From: Parietaria judaica
Lineage: Eukaryota; Streptophyta; Magnoliopsida; Rosales; Urticaceae
Reading direction: 5' to 3'
NCBI GenBank assembly: GCA_954871525.1
Contig: OX940864.1
Coordinates: 3,714,001 to 3,778,000, forward strand
Length of the DNA stretch: 64,000 nt
This document shows positions 43,179 through 57,838 of the stretch, one piece after another. The notes beneath the pieces are model-generated. The model was given only the letters and a program-made list of their open reading frames with translations, did no database searches and was not told the DNA's origin. A program made the translations under genes and the position numbers. Within the stretch, counting starts at the first letter, position 1. Each line of letters opens with the position of its first letter.

Positions 43179-46100
43179 TTGAATATAACAAGAGTTCTCA
43201 TGCAAAAATATGCAAGGATTAAATTGTTGACGAGAAATGCCATAGGAAATGCTAGTGCATTTCTTTATTTGACATTTTTTACAACCTTAAATTTCGAACC
43301 AATTGAAAAAATAATGATATTAGGGCTTATACATTGGAATTTGAATATAACAAGAGTTCTCATGCCAAAATATGCAAGGATTAAATTGTTGACGAGAAAT
43401 GCCATAGGAAATGCTATAGCATTTCCTTTAGCATTTCTTTATTTTACATTTTTTACAACCTTAAATTTCGAACCAATTGAAAAAATAATGATTTTAGGGC
43501 TTATACATTGGAATTTGAATATAACAAGAGTTCTCATGCAAAAATATGCAAGGATTAAATTGTTGACGAGAAATGCCATAGGAAATGCTATAGCATTTCC
43601 TATAGCATTTCTTTATTTTACATTGTTTACGACCTAAAATTTCGAACCAATTGAAAAAATAATGATTTTAGGGCTTATACATTGGAATTTGAATATAACA
43701 AGAGTTCTCATGAAAAAAAATATGCAAGGATTAAATTGTTGACGAGAAATGCCATACGAAATGCTATAGCATTTCCAATAGCATTTATTTATTTGACATT
43801 TTTTACAACCTTAAATTTCGAACCAAGTGAAAAAATAATGATATTAGGGCCTATACATTGGAATTTGAATATAACAAGAGTTCTCATGCCAAAATATGCA
43901 AGGATTAAATTGTTGACGAGAAATGCCATAGGAAATGCTATAGCATTTCCTATAGCATTTCTTTATTTTACATTGTTTACGACCTAAAATTTCGAACCAA
44001 TTGAAAAAATAATGATTTTAGGGCTTATACATTGGAATTTGAATATAACAAGAGTTCTCATGAAAAAAAATATGAAAGGATTAAATTGTTGACGAGAAAT
44101 GCCATACGAAATGCTATAGCATTTCCAATAGCATTTATTTATTTGACATTTTTTACAACCTTAAATTTCGAACCAATTGAAAAAATAATGATATTTGGGC
44201 TTATACATTGGAATTTGAATATAACAAGAGTTCTCATGCAAAAATATGCAAGGATTAAATTGTTGACGAGAAATGCCATAGGAAATGCTATTTCCTATAG
44301 CATTTCTTTATTTTACATTGTTTACGACCTAAAATTTCGAACCAATTGAAAAAATAATTATTTTAGGGCTTATACATTGGAATTTGAAGAAAACAAGAGT
44401 TCTCATGCAAAAATATGCAAGGATTAAATTGTTGACGAGAAATGCCATAGGAAATGCTAGTGCATTTCTTTATTTGACATTTTTTACAACCTTATATTTC
44501 GAACCAATTGAAAAAATAATGATATTAGGGCTTATACATTGGAATTTGAATATAACAAGAGTTCTCATGCCAAAATATGCAAGGATTAAATTGTTGACGA
44601 GAAATGCCATAGGAAATGCTATAGCATTTCCTATAGCATTTCTTTATTTTACATTTTTTACAACCTTAAATTTCGAACCAATTGAAAAAATAATGATTTT
44701 AGGGCTTATACATTGGAATTTGAATATAACAAGAGTTCTCATGCAAAAATATGCAAGGATTAAATTGTTGACGAGAAATGCCATAGGAAATGCTATAGCA
44801 TTTCCTATAGCATTTCTTTATTTTACATTGTTTACGACCTAAAATTTCGAACCAATTGAAAAAATAATGATTTTAGGGCTTATACATTGGAATTTGAATA
44901 TAACAAGAGTTCTCATGAAAAACAATATGCAAGGATTAAATTGTTGACGAGAAATGCCATACGAAATGCTATAGCATTTCCAATAGCATTTATTTATTTG
45001 ACATTTTTTACAACCTTAAATTTCAAACCAATAGAAAAAATAATTATATTAGGGCTTATACATTGGAATTTGAATATAACAAGAGTTCTCATGCCAAAAT
45101 ATGCAAGGATTAAATTGTTGACGAGAAATGCCATAGGAAATGCTATAGCATTTCCTATAGCATTTCTTTATTTTACATTTTTTACAACCTTAAATTTCGA
45201 ACTAATTGAAAAAAATAATGATTTTAGGGCTTATACATTGGAATTTGAATATAACAAGAGTTCTCATGCAAAAATATGCAAGGATTAAATTGTTGACGAG
45301 AAATGCCATAGGAAATGCTATAGCATTTCCAATAGCATTTATTTATTTGACATTTTTTACAACCTTAAATTTCGAACCAATTGAAAAAATAATGATATTT
45401 GGGCTTATACATTGGAATTTGAATATAACAAGAGTTCTCATGCCAAAATATGCAAGGATTAAATTGTTGACGAGAAATGCCATAGTAGCATTTCCTATAG
45501 CATTTCTTTATTTTACATTTTTTACAACCTTAAATTTCGAACCAATTGAAAAAAATAATGATTTTAGGGCTTATACATTGGAATTTGAATATAACAAGAG
45601 TTCTCATGCAAAAATATGCAAGGATTAAATTGTTGACGAGAAATGCCATAGGAAATGCTATAGCATTTCCAATAGCATTTATTTATTTGACATTTTTTAC
45701 AACCTTAAATTTCGAACCAATTGAAAAAATAATGATATTTGGGCTTATACATTGGAATTTGAATATAAAAAGAGTTCTCATGCAAAAATATGCAAGGATT
45801 AAATTGTTGACGAAAAATGCCATAGGAAATGCTATTTCCTATAGCATTTCTTTATTTTACATTGTTTACGACCTAAAATTTCGAACCAATTGAAAAAATA
45901 ATTATTTTAGGGCTTATACATTGGAATTTGAAGAAAACAAGAGTTCTCATGCAAAAATATGCAAGGATTAAATTGTTGACGAGAAATGCCATAGGAAATG
46001 CTAGTGCATTTCTTTATTTGACATTTTTTACAACCTTAAATTTCGAACCAATTGAAAAAATAATGATATTAGGGCTTATACATTGGAATTTGAATATAAC

Positions 46101-47827
46101 AAGAGTTCTCATGCCAAAATATGCAAGGATTAAATTGTTGACGAGAAATGCCATAGGAAATGCTATAGCATTTCCTATAGCATTTCTTTATTTTACATTT
46201 TTTACAACCTTAAATTTCGAACCAATTGAAAAAATAATGATTTTAGGGCTTATACATTGGAATTTGAATATAACAAGAGTTCTCATGCAAAAATATGCAA
46301 GGATTAAATTGTTGACGAGAAATGCCATAGGAAATGCTATAGCATTTCCTATAGCATTTCTTTATTTTACATTGTTTACGACCTAAAACTTCGAACCAAT
46401 TGAAAAAATAATGATTTTAGGGCTTATACATTGGAATTTGAATATAACAAGAGTTCTCATGAAAAAAAATATGCAAGGATTAAATTGTTGACGAGAAATG
46501 CCATACGAAATGCTATAGCATTTCCAATAGCATTTATTTATTTGACATTTTTTACAACCTTAAATTTCGAACCAATAGAAAAAATAATTATATTAGGGCT
46601 TATACATTGGAATTTGAATATAACAAGAGTTCTCATGCCAAAATATGCAAGGATTAAATTGTTGACGAGAAATGCCATAGGAAATGCTATAGCATTTCCA
46701 ATAGCATTTATTTATTTGACATTTTTTACAACCTTAAATTTCGAACCAATTGAAAAAATAATGATATTTGGGCTTATACATTGGAATTTGAATATAACAA
46801 GAGTTCTCATGCCAAAATATGCAAGGATTAAATTGTTGACGAGAAATGCCATAGGAAATGCTATAGCATTTCCTATAGCATTTCTTTATTTTACATTTTT
46901 TACAACCTTAAATTTCGAACCAATTGAAAAAAATAATGATTTTAGGGCTTATACATTGGAATTTGAATATAACAAGAGTTATCATGCAAAAATATGCAAG
47001 GATTAAATTGTTGACGAGAAATGCCATAGGAAATGCTATAGCATTTCCAATAGCATTTATTTATTTGACATTTTTTACAACCTTAAATTTCAAACCAATT
47101 GAAAAAATAATGATATTTGGGCTTATACATTGGAATTTGAATATAACAAGAGTTCTCATGCCAAAATATGCAAGGATTAAATTGTTGACGAGAAATGCCA
47201 TAGGAAATGTTATAGCATTTCCTATAGCATTTCTTTATTTTACATTTTTTACAACCTTAAATTTCGAACCAATTGAAAAAATAATGATTTTAGGGCTTAT
47301 ACATTGGTATTTTAATATAACAAGAGTTCTCATGCAAAAATATACAAGGATTAAATTGTTGACGAGAAATGCCATAGGAAATGCTATAGCATTTCCAATA
47401 GCATTTATTTATTTGACATTTTTTACAACCTTAAATTTCAAACCAATTGAAAAAATAATGATATTTGGGCTTATACATTGGAATTTGAATATAACAAGAG
47501 TTCTCATGCCAAAATATGCAAGGATTAAATTGTTGACGAGAAATGCCATAGGAAATGCTATAGCATTTCCAATAGCATTTATTTATTTGACATTTTTTAC
47601 AACCTTAAATTTCGAACCAATAGAAAAAATAATTATATTAGGGCTTATACATTGGAATTTGAATATAACAAGAGTTCTCATGAAAAACAATATGCAAGGA
47701 TTAAATTGTTGACGAGAAATGCCATACGAAATGCTATAGCATTTCCAATAGCATTTATTTATTTGACATTTTTTACAACCTTAAATTTCAAACCAATAGA
47801 AAAAATAATTATATTAGGGCTTATACA
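43179..47827 (+). repeat. 4649-bp HOR, right copy, overlapping a 2765-bp repeat
   Basis: Near-identical to 38530-43178. The part from 44887 is itself repeated 2765 bases downstream (44887 to 47652, 45206 to 47971, 45546 to 48311, 45928 to 48693), so the 2765-bp event is superimposed on the 4649-bp one. Confidence 0.88.
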
Positions 47828-49543
47828 TTGGAATTTGAATATAACAAGAGTTCTCATGCCAAAATATGCAAGGATTAAATTGTTGACGAGAAATGCCATA
47901 GGAAATGCTATAGCATTTCCTATAGCATTTCTTTATTTTACATTTTTTACAACCTTAAATTTCGAACTAATTGAAAAAAATAATGATTTTAGGGCTTATA
48001 CATTGGAATTTGAATATAACAAGAGTTCTCATGCAAAAATATGCAAGGATTAAATTGTTGACGAGAAATGCCATAGGAAATGCTATAGCATTTCCAATAG
48101 CATTTATTTATTTGACATTTTTTACAACCTTAAATTTCGAACCAATTGAAAAAATAATGATATTTGGGCTTATACATTGGAATTTGAATATAACAAGAGT
48201 TCTCATGCCAAAATATGCAAGGATTAAATTGTTGACGAGAAATGCCATAGTAGCATTTCCTATAGCATTTCTTTATTTTACATTTTTTACAACCTTAAAT
48301 TTCGAACCAATTGAAAAAAATAATGATTTTAGGGCTTATACATTGGAATTTGAATATAACAAGAGTTCTCATGCAAAAATATGCAAGGATTAAATTGTTG
48401 ACGAGAAATGCCATAGGAAATGCTATAGCATTTCCAATAGCATTTATTTATTTGACATTTTTTACAACCTTAAATTTCGAACCAATTGAAAAAATAATGA
48501 TATTTGGGCTTATACATTGGAATTTGAATATAAAAAGAGTTCTCATGCAAAAATATGCAAGGATTAAATTGTTGACGAAAAATGCCATAGGAAATGCTAT
48601 TTCCTATAGCATTTCTTTATTTTACATTGTTTACGACCTAAAATTTCGAACCAATTGAAAAAATAATTATTTTAGGGCTTATACATTGGAATTTGAAGAA
48701 AACAAGAGTTCTCATGCAAAAATATGCAAGGATTAAATTGTTGACGAGAAATGCCATAGGAAATGCTAGTGCATTTCTTTATTTGACATTTTTTACAACC
48801 TTAAATTTCGAACCAATTGAAAAAATAATGATATTAGGGCTTATACATTGGAATTTGAATATAACAAGAGTTCTCATGCCAAAATATGCAAGGATTAAAT
48901 TGTTGACGAGAAATGCCATAGGAAATGCTATAGCATTTCCTATAGCATTTCTTTATTTTACATTTTTTACAACCTTAAATTTCGAACCAATTGAAAAAAT
49001 AATGATTTTAGGGCTTATACATTGGAATTTGAATATAACAAGAGTTCTCATGCCAAAATATGCAAGGATTAAATTGTTGACGAGAAATGCCATAGGAAAT
49101 GTTATAGCATTTCCTATAGCATTTCTTTATTTTACATTTTTTACAACCTTAAATTTCGAACCAATTGAAAAAATAATGATTTTAGGGCTTATACATTGGA
49201 ATTTTAATATAACAAGAGTTCTCATGCAAAAATATACAAGGATTAAATTGTTGACGAGAAATGCCATAGGAAATGCTATAGCATTTCCAATAGCATTTAT
49301 TTATTTGACATTTTTTACAACCTTAAATTTCAAACCAATTGAAAAAATAATGATATTTGGGCTTATACATTGGAATTTGAATATAACAAGAGTTCTCATG
49401 CCAAAATATGCAAGGATTAAATTGTTGACGAGAAATGCCATAGGAAATGCTATAGCATTTCCAATAGCATTTATTTATTTGACATTTTTTACAACCTTAA
49501 ATTTCGAACCAATAGAAAAAATAATTATATTAGGGCTTATACA
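47652..49543 (+). repeat. 1892-bp HOR, left copy
   Basis: Units at 47652, 47971, 48311 and 48693 reappear at 49544, 49863, 50203 and 50585, all 1892 later. Near 49020 this copy jumps to sequence that in the 4649-bp unit lies further downstream (about 47130), so an internal block was lost before or during the duplication. Confidence 0.85.
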
Positions 49544-50202
49544 TTGGAATTTGAATATAACAAGAGTTCTCATGAAAAACAATATGCAAGGATTAAATTG
49601 TTGACGAGAAATGCCATACGAAATGCTATAGCATTTCCAATAGCATTTATTTATTTGACATTTTTTACAACCTTAAATTTCAAACCAATAGAAAAAATAA
49701 TTATATTAGGGCTTATACATTGGAATTTGAATATAACAAGAGTTCTCATGCCAAAATATGCAAGGATTAAATTGTTGACGAGAAATGCCATAGGAAATGC
49801 TATAGCATTTCCTATGGCATTTCTTTATTTTACATTTTTTACAACCTTAAATTTCGAACTAATTGAAAAAAATAATGATTTTAGGGCTTATACATTGGAA
49901 TTTGAATATAACAAGAGTTCTCATGCAAAAATATGCAAGGATTAAATTGTTGACGAGAAATGCCATAGGAAATGCTATAGCATTTCCAATAGCATTTATT
50001 TATTTGACATTTTTTACAACCTTAAATTTCGAACCAATTGAAAAAATAATGATATTTGGGCTTATACATTGGAATTTGAATATAACAAGAGTTCTCATGC
50101 CAAAATATGCAAGGATTAAATTGTTGACGAGAAATGCCATAGTAGCATTTCCTATAGCATTTCTTTATTTTACATTTTTTACAACCTTAAATTTCGAACC
50201 AA

Positions 50203-52616
50203 TTGAAAAAAATAATGATTTTAGGGCTTATACATTGGAATTTGAATATAACAAGAGTTCTCATGCAAAAATATGCAAGGATTAAATTGTTGACGAGAAA
50301 TGCCATAGGAAATGCTATAGCATTTCCAATAGCATTTATTTATTTGACATTTTTTACAACCTTAAATTTCGAACCAATTGAAAAAATAATGATATTTGGG
50401 CTTATACATTGGAATTTGAATATAAAAAGAGTTCTCATGCAAAAATATGCAAGGATTAAATTGTTGACGAAAAATGCCATAGGAAATGCTATTTCCTATA
50501 GCATTTCTTTATTTTACATTGTTTACGACCTAAAATTTCGAACCAATTGAAAAAATAATTATTTTAGGGCTTATACATTGGAATTTGAAGAAAACAAGAG
50601 TTCTCATGCAAAAATATGCAAGGATTAAATTGTTGACGAGAAATGCCATAGGAAATGCTAGTGCATTTCTTTATTTGACATTTTTTACAACCTTAAATTT
50701 CGAACCAATTGAAAAAATAATGATATTAGGGCTTATACATTGGAATTTGAATATAACAAGAGTTCTCATGCCAAAATATGCAAGGATTAAATTGTTGACG
50801 AGAAATGCCATAGGAAATGCTATAGCATTTCCTATAGCATTTCTTTATTTTACATTTTTTACAACCTTAAATTTCGAACCAATTGAAAAAATAATGATTT
50901 TAGGGCTTATACATTGGAATTTGAATATAACAAGAGTTCTCATGCAAAAATATGCAAGGATTAAATTGTTGACGAGAAATGCCATAGGAAATGCTATAGC
51001 ATTTCCTATAGCATTTCTTTATTTTACATTGTTTACGACCTAAAACTTCGAACCAATTGAAAAAATAATGATTTTAGGGCATATACATTGGAATTTGAAT
51101 ATAACAAGAGTTCTCATGAAAAAAAATATGCAAGGATTAAATTGTTGACGAGAAATGCCATACGAAATGCTATAGCATTTCCAATAGCATTTATTTATTT
51201 GACATTTTTTACAACCTTAAATTTCGAACCAATAGAAAAAATAATTATATTAGGGCTTATACATTGGAATTTGAATATAACAAGAGTTCTCATGCCAAAA
51301 TATGCAAGGATTAAATTGTTGACGAGAAATGCCATAGGAAATGCTATAGCATTTCCAATAGCATTTATTTATTTGACATTTTTTACAACCTTAAATTTCG
51401 AACCAATTGAAAAAATAATGATATTTGGGCTTATACATTGGAATTTGAATATAACAAGAGTTCTCATGCCAAAATATGCAAGGATTAAATTGTTGACGAG
51501 AAATGCCATAGGAAATGCTATAGCATTTCCTATAGCATTTCTTTATTTTACATTTTTTACAACCTTAAATTTCGAACCAATTGAAAAAAATAATGATTTT
51601 AGGGCTTATACATTGGAATTTGAATATAACAAGAGTTATCATGCAAAAATATGCAAGGATTAAATTGTTGACGAGAAATGCCATAGGAAATGCTATAGCA
51701 TTTCCAATAGCATTTATTTATTTGACATTTTTTACAACCTTAAATTTCAAACCAATTGAAAAAATAATGATATTTGGGCTTATACATTGGAATTTGAATA
51801 TAACAAGAGTTCTCATGCCAAAATATGCAAGGATTAAATTGTTGACGAGAAATGCCATAGGAAATGTTATAGCATTTCCTATAGCATTTCTTTATTTTAC
51901 ATTTTTTACAACCTTAAATTTCGAACCAATTGAAAAAATAATGATTTTAGGGCTTATACATTGGAATTTTAATATAACAAGAGTTCTCATGCAAAAATAT
52001 ACAAGGATTAAATTGTTGACGAGAAATGCCATAGGAAATGCTATAGCATTTCCAATAGCATTTATTTATTTGACATTTTTTACAACCTTAAATTTCAAAC
52101 CAATTGAAAAAATAATGATATTTGGGCTTATACATTGGAATTTGAATATAACAAGAGTTCTCATGCCAAAATATGCAAGGATTAAATTGTTGACGAGAAA
52201 TGCCATAGGAAATGCTATAGCATTTCCAATAGCATTTATTTATTTGACATTTTTTACAACCTTAAATTTCGAACCAATAGAAAAAATAATTATATTAGGG
52301 CTTATACATTGGAATTTGAATATAACAAGAGTTCTCATGCCAAAATATGCAAGGATTAAATTGTTGACGAGAAATGCCATAGGAAATGCTATAGCATTTC
52401 CAATAGCATTTATTTATTTGACATTTTTTACAACCTTAAATTTCGAACCAATTGAAAAAATAATGATATTTGGGCTTATACATTGGAATTTGAATATAAC
52501 AAGAGTTCTCATGCCAAAATATGCAAGGATTAAATTGTTGACGAGAAATGCCATAGTAGCATTTCCTATAGCATTTCTTTATTTTACATTTTTTACAACC
52601 TTAAATTTCGAACCAA
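50203..52616 (+). repeat. 2414-bp HOR, left copy
   Basis: Units at 50203, 50585, 51088 and 51581 reappear at 52617, 52999, 53502 and 53995. The 165-bp marker monomer lies at 50137 and 52551, again 2414 apart. Confidence 0.88.
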
Positions 52617-55030
52617 TTGAAAAAAATAATGATTTTAGGGCTTATACATTGGAATTTGAATATAACAAGAGTTCTCATGCAAAAATATGCAAGGATTAAA
52701 TTGTTGACGAGAAATGCCATAGGAAATGCTATAGCATTTCCAATAGCATTTATTTATTTGACATTTTTTACAACCTTAAATTTCGAACCAATTGAAAAAA
52801 TAATGATATTTGGGCTTATACATTGGAATTTGAATATAAAAAGAGTTCTCATGCAAAAATATGCAAGGATTAAATTGTTGACGAAAAATGCCATAGGAAA
52901 TGCTATTTCCTATAGCATTTCTTTATTTTACATTGTTTACGACCTAAAATTTCGAACCAATTGAAAAAATAATTATTTTAGGGCTTATACATTGGAATTT
53001 GAAGAAAACAAGAGTTCTCATGCAAAAATATGCAAGGATTAAATTGTTGACGAGAAATGCCATAGGAAATGCTAGTGCATTTCTTTATTTGACATTTTTT
53101 ACAACCTTAAATTTCGAACCAATTGAAAAAATAATGATATTAGGGCTTATACATTGGAATTTGAATATAACAAGAGTTCTCATGCCAAAATATGCAAGGA
53201 TTAAATTGTTGACGAGAAATGCCATAGGAAATGCTATAGCATTTCCTATAGCATTTCTTTATTTTACATTTTTTACAACCTTAAATTTCGAACCAATTGA
53301 AAAAATAATGATTTTAGGGCTTATACATTGGAATTTGAATATAACAAGAGTTCTCATGCAAAAATATGCAAGGATTAAATTGTTGACGAGAAATGCCATA
53401 GGAAATGCTATAGCATTTCCTATAGCATTTCTTTATTTTACATTGTTTACGACCTAAAACTTCGAACCAATTGAAAAAATAATGATTTTAGGGCTTATAC
53501 ATTGGAATTTGAATATAACAAGATTTCTCATGAAAAAAAATATGCAAGGATTAAATTGTTGACGAGAAATGCCATACGAAATGCTATAGCATTTCCAATA
53601 GCATTTATTTATTTGACATTTTTTACAACCTTAAATTTCGAACCAATAGAAAAAATAATTATATTAGGGCTTATACATTGGAATTTGAATATAACAAGAG
53701 TTCTCATGCCAAAATATGCAAGGATTAAATTGTTGACGAGAAATGCCATAGGAAATGCTATAGCATTTCCAATAGCATTTATTTATTTGACATTTTTTAC
53801 AACCTTAAATTTTGAACCAATTGAAAAAATAATGATATTTGGGCTTATACATTGGAATTTGAATATAACAAGAGTTCTCATGCCAAAATATGCAAGGATT
53901 AAATTGTTGACGAGAAATGCCATAGGAAATGCTATAGCATTTCCTATAGCATTTCTTTATTTTACATTTTTTACAACCTTAAATTTCGAACCAATTGAAA
54001 AAAATAATGATTTTAGGGCTTATACATTGGAATTTGAATATAACAAGAGTTATCATGCAAAAATATGCAAGGATTAAATTGTTGACGAGAAATGCCATAG
54101 GAAATGCTATAGCATTTCCAATAGCATTTATTTATTTGACATTTTTTACAACCTTAAATTTCAAACCAATTGAAAAAATAATGATATTTGGGCTTATACA
54201 TTGGAATTTGAATATAACAAGAGTTCTCATGCCAAAATATGCAAGGATTAAATTGTTGACGAGAAATGCCATAGGAAATGTTATAGCATTTCCTATAGCA
54301 TTTCTTTATTTTACATTTTTTACAACCTTAAATTTCGAACCAATTGAAAAAATAATGATTTTAGGGCTTATACATTGGAATTTTAATATAACAAGAGTTC
54401 TCATGCAAAAATATACAAGGATTAAATTGTTGACGAGAAATGCCATAGGAAATGCTATAGCATTTCCAATAGCATTTATTTATTTGACATTTTTTACAAC
54501 CTTAAATTTCAAACCAATTGAAAAAATAATGATATTTGGGCTTATACATTGGAATTTGAATATAACAAGAGTTCTCATGCCAAAATATGCAAGGATTAAA
54601 TTGTTGACGAGAAATGCCATAGGAAATGCTATAGCATTTCCAATAGCATTTATTTATTTGACATTTTTTACAACCTTAAATTTCGAACCAATAGAAAAAA
54701 TAATTATATTAGGGCTTATACATTGGAATTTGAATATAACAAGAGTTCTCATGCCAAAATATGCAAGGATTAAATTGTTGACGAGAAATGCCATAGGAAA
54801 TGCTATAGCATTTCCAATAGCATTTATTTATTTGACATTTTTTACAACCTTAAATTTCGAACCAATTGAAAAAATAATGATATTTGGGCTTATACATTGG
54901 AATTTGAATATAACAAGAGTTCTCATGCCAAAATATGCAAGGATTAAATTGTTGACGAGAAATGCCATAGGAAATGCTATAGCATTTCCTATAGCATTTC
55001 TTTATTTTACATTTTTTACAACCTTAAATT
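52617..55030 (+). repeat. 2414-bp HOR, right copy
   Basis: Near-identical to 50203-52616 at first. Towards the end the 165-bp marker monomer is replaced by a full 174-bp unit (54960-55000), and the block merges with the first 1045-bp hexamer. Confidence 0.82.
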
Positions 55031-57129
55031 TCGAACCAATTGAAAAAAATAATGATTTTAGGGCTTATACATTGGAATTTGAATATAACAAGAGTTCTCA
55101 TGCAAAAATATGCAAGGATTAAATTGTTGACGAGAAATGCCATAGGAAATGCTATAGCATTTCCAATAGCATTTATTTATTTGACATTTTTTACAACCTT
55201 AAATTTCAAACCAATTGAAAAAATAATGATATTTGGGCTTATACATTGGAATTTGAATATAACAAGAGTTCTCATGCCAAAATATGCAAGGATTAAATTG
55301 TTGACGAGAAATGCCATAGGAAATGTTATAGCATTTCCTATAGCATTTCTTTATTTTACATTTTTTACAACCTTAAATTTCGAACCAATTGAAAAAATAA
55401 TGTTTTTAGGGCTTATACATTGGAATTTTAATATAACAAGAGTTCTCATGCAAAAATATACAAGGATTAAATTGTTGACGAGAAATGCCATAGGAAATGC
55501 TATAGCATTTCCAATAGCATTTATTTATTTGACATTTTTTACAACCTTAAATTTCAAACCAATTGAAAAAATAATGATATTTGGGCTTATACATTGGAAT
55601 TTGAATATAACAAGAGTTCTCATGCCAAAATATGCAAGGATTAAATTGTTGACGAGAAATGCCATAGGAAATGCTATAGCATTTCCAATAGCATTTATTT
55701 ATTTGACATTTTTTACAACCTTAAATTTCGAACCAATAGAAAAAATAATTATATTAGGGCTTATACATTGGAATTTGAATATAACAAGAGTTCTCATGCC
55801 AAAATATGCAAGGATTAAATTGTTGACGAGAAATGCCATAGGAAATGCTATAGCATTTCCAATAGCATTTATTTATTTGACATTTTTTACAACCTTAAAT
55901 TTCAAACCAATTGAAAAAATAATGATATTTGGGCTTATACATTGGAATTTGAATATAACAAGAGTTCTCATGCCAAAATATGCAAGGATTAAATTGTTGA
56001 CGAGAAATGCCATAGGAAATGCTATAGCATTTCCTATAGCATTTCTTTATTTTACATTTTTTACAACCTTAAATTTCGAACCAATTGAAAAAAATAATGA
56101 TTTTAGGGCTTATACATTGGAATTTGAATATAACAAGAGTTCTCATGCAAAAATATGCAAGGATTAAATTGTTGACGAGAAATGCCATAGGAAATGCTAT
56201 AGCATTTCCAATAGCATTTATTTATTTGACATTTTTTACAACCTTAAATTTCAAACCAATTGAAAAAATAATGATATTTGGGCTTATACATTGGAATTTG
56301 AATATAACAAGAGTTCTCATGCCAAAATATGCAAGGATTAAATTGTTGACGAGAAATGCCATAGGAAATGTTATAGCATTTCCTATAGCATTTCTTTATT
56401 TTACATTTTTTACAACCTTAAATTTCGAACCAATTGAAAAAATAATGATTTTAGGGCTTATACATTGGAATTTTAATATAACAAGAGTTCTCATGCAAAA
56501 ATATACAAGGATTAAATTGTTGACGAGAAATGCCATAGGAAATGCTATAGCATTTCCAATAGCATTTATTTATTTGACATTTTTTACAACCTTAAATTTC
56601 AAACCAATTGAAAAAATAATGATATTTGGGCTTATACATTGGAATTTGAATATAACAAGAGTTCTCATGCCAAAATATGCAAGGATTATATTGTTGACGA
56701 GAAATGCCATAGGAAATGCTATAGCATTTCCAATAGCATTTATTTATTTGACATTTTTTACAACCTTAAATTTCAAACCAATTGAAAAAATAATGATATT
56801 TGGGCTTATACATTGGAATTTGAATATAACAAGAGTTCTCATGCCAAAATATGCAAGGATTAAATTGTTGACGAGAAATGCCATAGGAAATGTTATAGCA
56901 TTTCCTATAGCATTTCTTTATTTTACATTTTTTACAACCTTAAATTTCGAACCAATTGAAAAAATAATGATTTTAGGGCTTATACATTGGAATTTGAATA
57001 TAACAAGAGTTCTCATGCCAAAATATGCAAGGATTAAATTGTTGACGAGAAATGCCATAGGAAATGCTATAGCATTTCCAATAGCATTTATTTATTTGAC
57101 ATTTTTTACAACCTTAAATTTCAAACCAA
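53995..57129 (+). repeat. 1045-bp hexamer HOR, two full copies and a diverging third
   Basis: The mark GAAAAAAATAATGATTTTAG (one extra A) recurs at about 53995, 55040 and 56085, 1045 bases apart, equal to six 174-bp monomers plus one base. The first two units are almost identical. The third follows the pattern to about 56690, where AAGGATTATATTG replaces AAGGATTAAATTG and the monomer order changes. That ATTATATTG unit recurs 522 bases later near 57203, a local trimer. All units here are full-length. Confidence 0.88.
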
Positions 57130-57838
57130 TTGAAAAAATAATGATATTTGGGCTTATACATTGGAATTTGAATATAACAAGAGTTCTCATGCCAAAATAT
57201 GCAAGGATTATATTGTTGACGAGAAATGCCATAGGAAATGCTATAGCATTTCCTATAGCATTTCTTTATTTGACATTTCTTACAACCTTAAATTTCGAAC
57301 CAATTGAAAAAATAATGATATTAGGGCTTATACATTGGAATTTGAATATAACAAGAGTTCTCATGCCAAAATATGCAAGGATTAAATTGTTGACGAGAAA
57401 TGCCATAGGAAATGCTATAGCATTTCCTATAGCATTTCTTTATTTTACATTTTTTACAACCTTAAATTTCGAACCAATTGAAAAAATAATGATTTTAGGG
57501 CTTATACATTGGAATTTTAATATAACAAGAGTTCTCATGCAAAAATATTCAAGGATTAAATTGTTGACGAGAAATGCCATAGGAAATGCTATAGCATTTC
57601 CAATAGCATTTATTTATTTGACATTTTTTACAACCTTAAATTTCGAACCAATTGAAAAAATAATGATATTTGGGCTTATACATTGGAATTTGAATATAAC
57701 AAGAGTTCTCATGCCAAAATATGCAAGGATTAAATTGTTGACGAGAAATGCCATAGGAAATGCTATAGCATTTCCTATAGCATTTCTTTATTTTACATTT
57801 TTTACAACCTTAAATTTCGAACCAATTGAAAAAAAATG

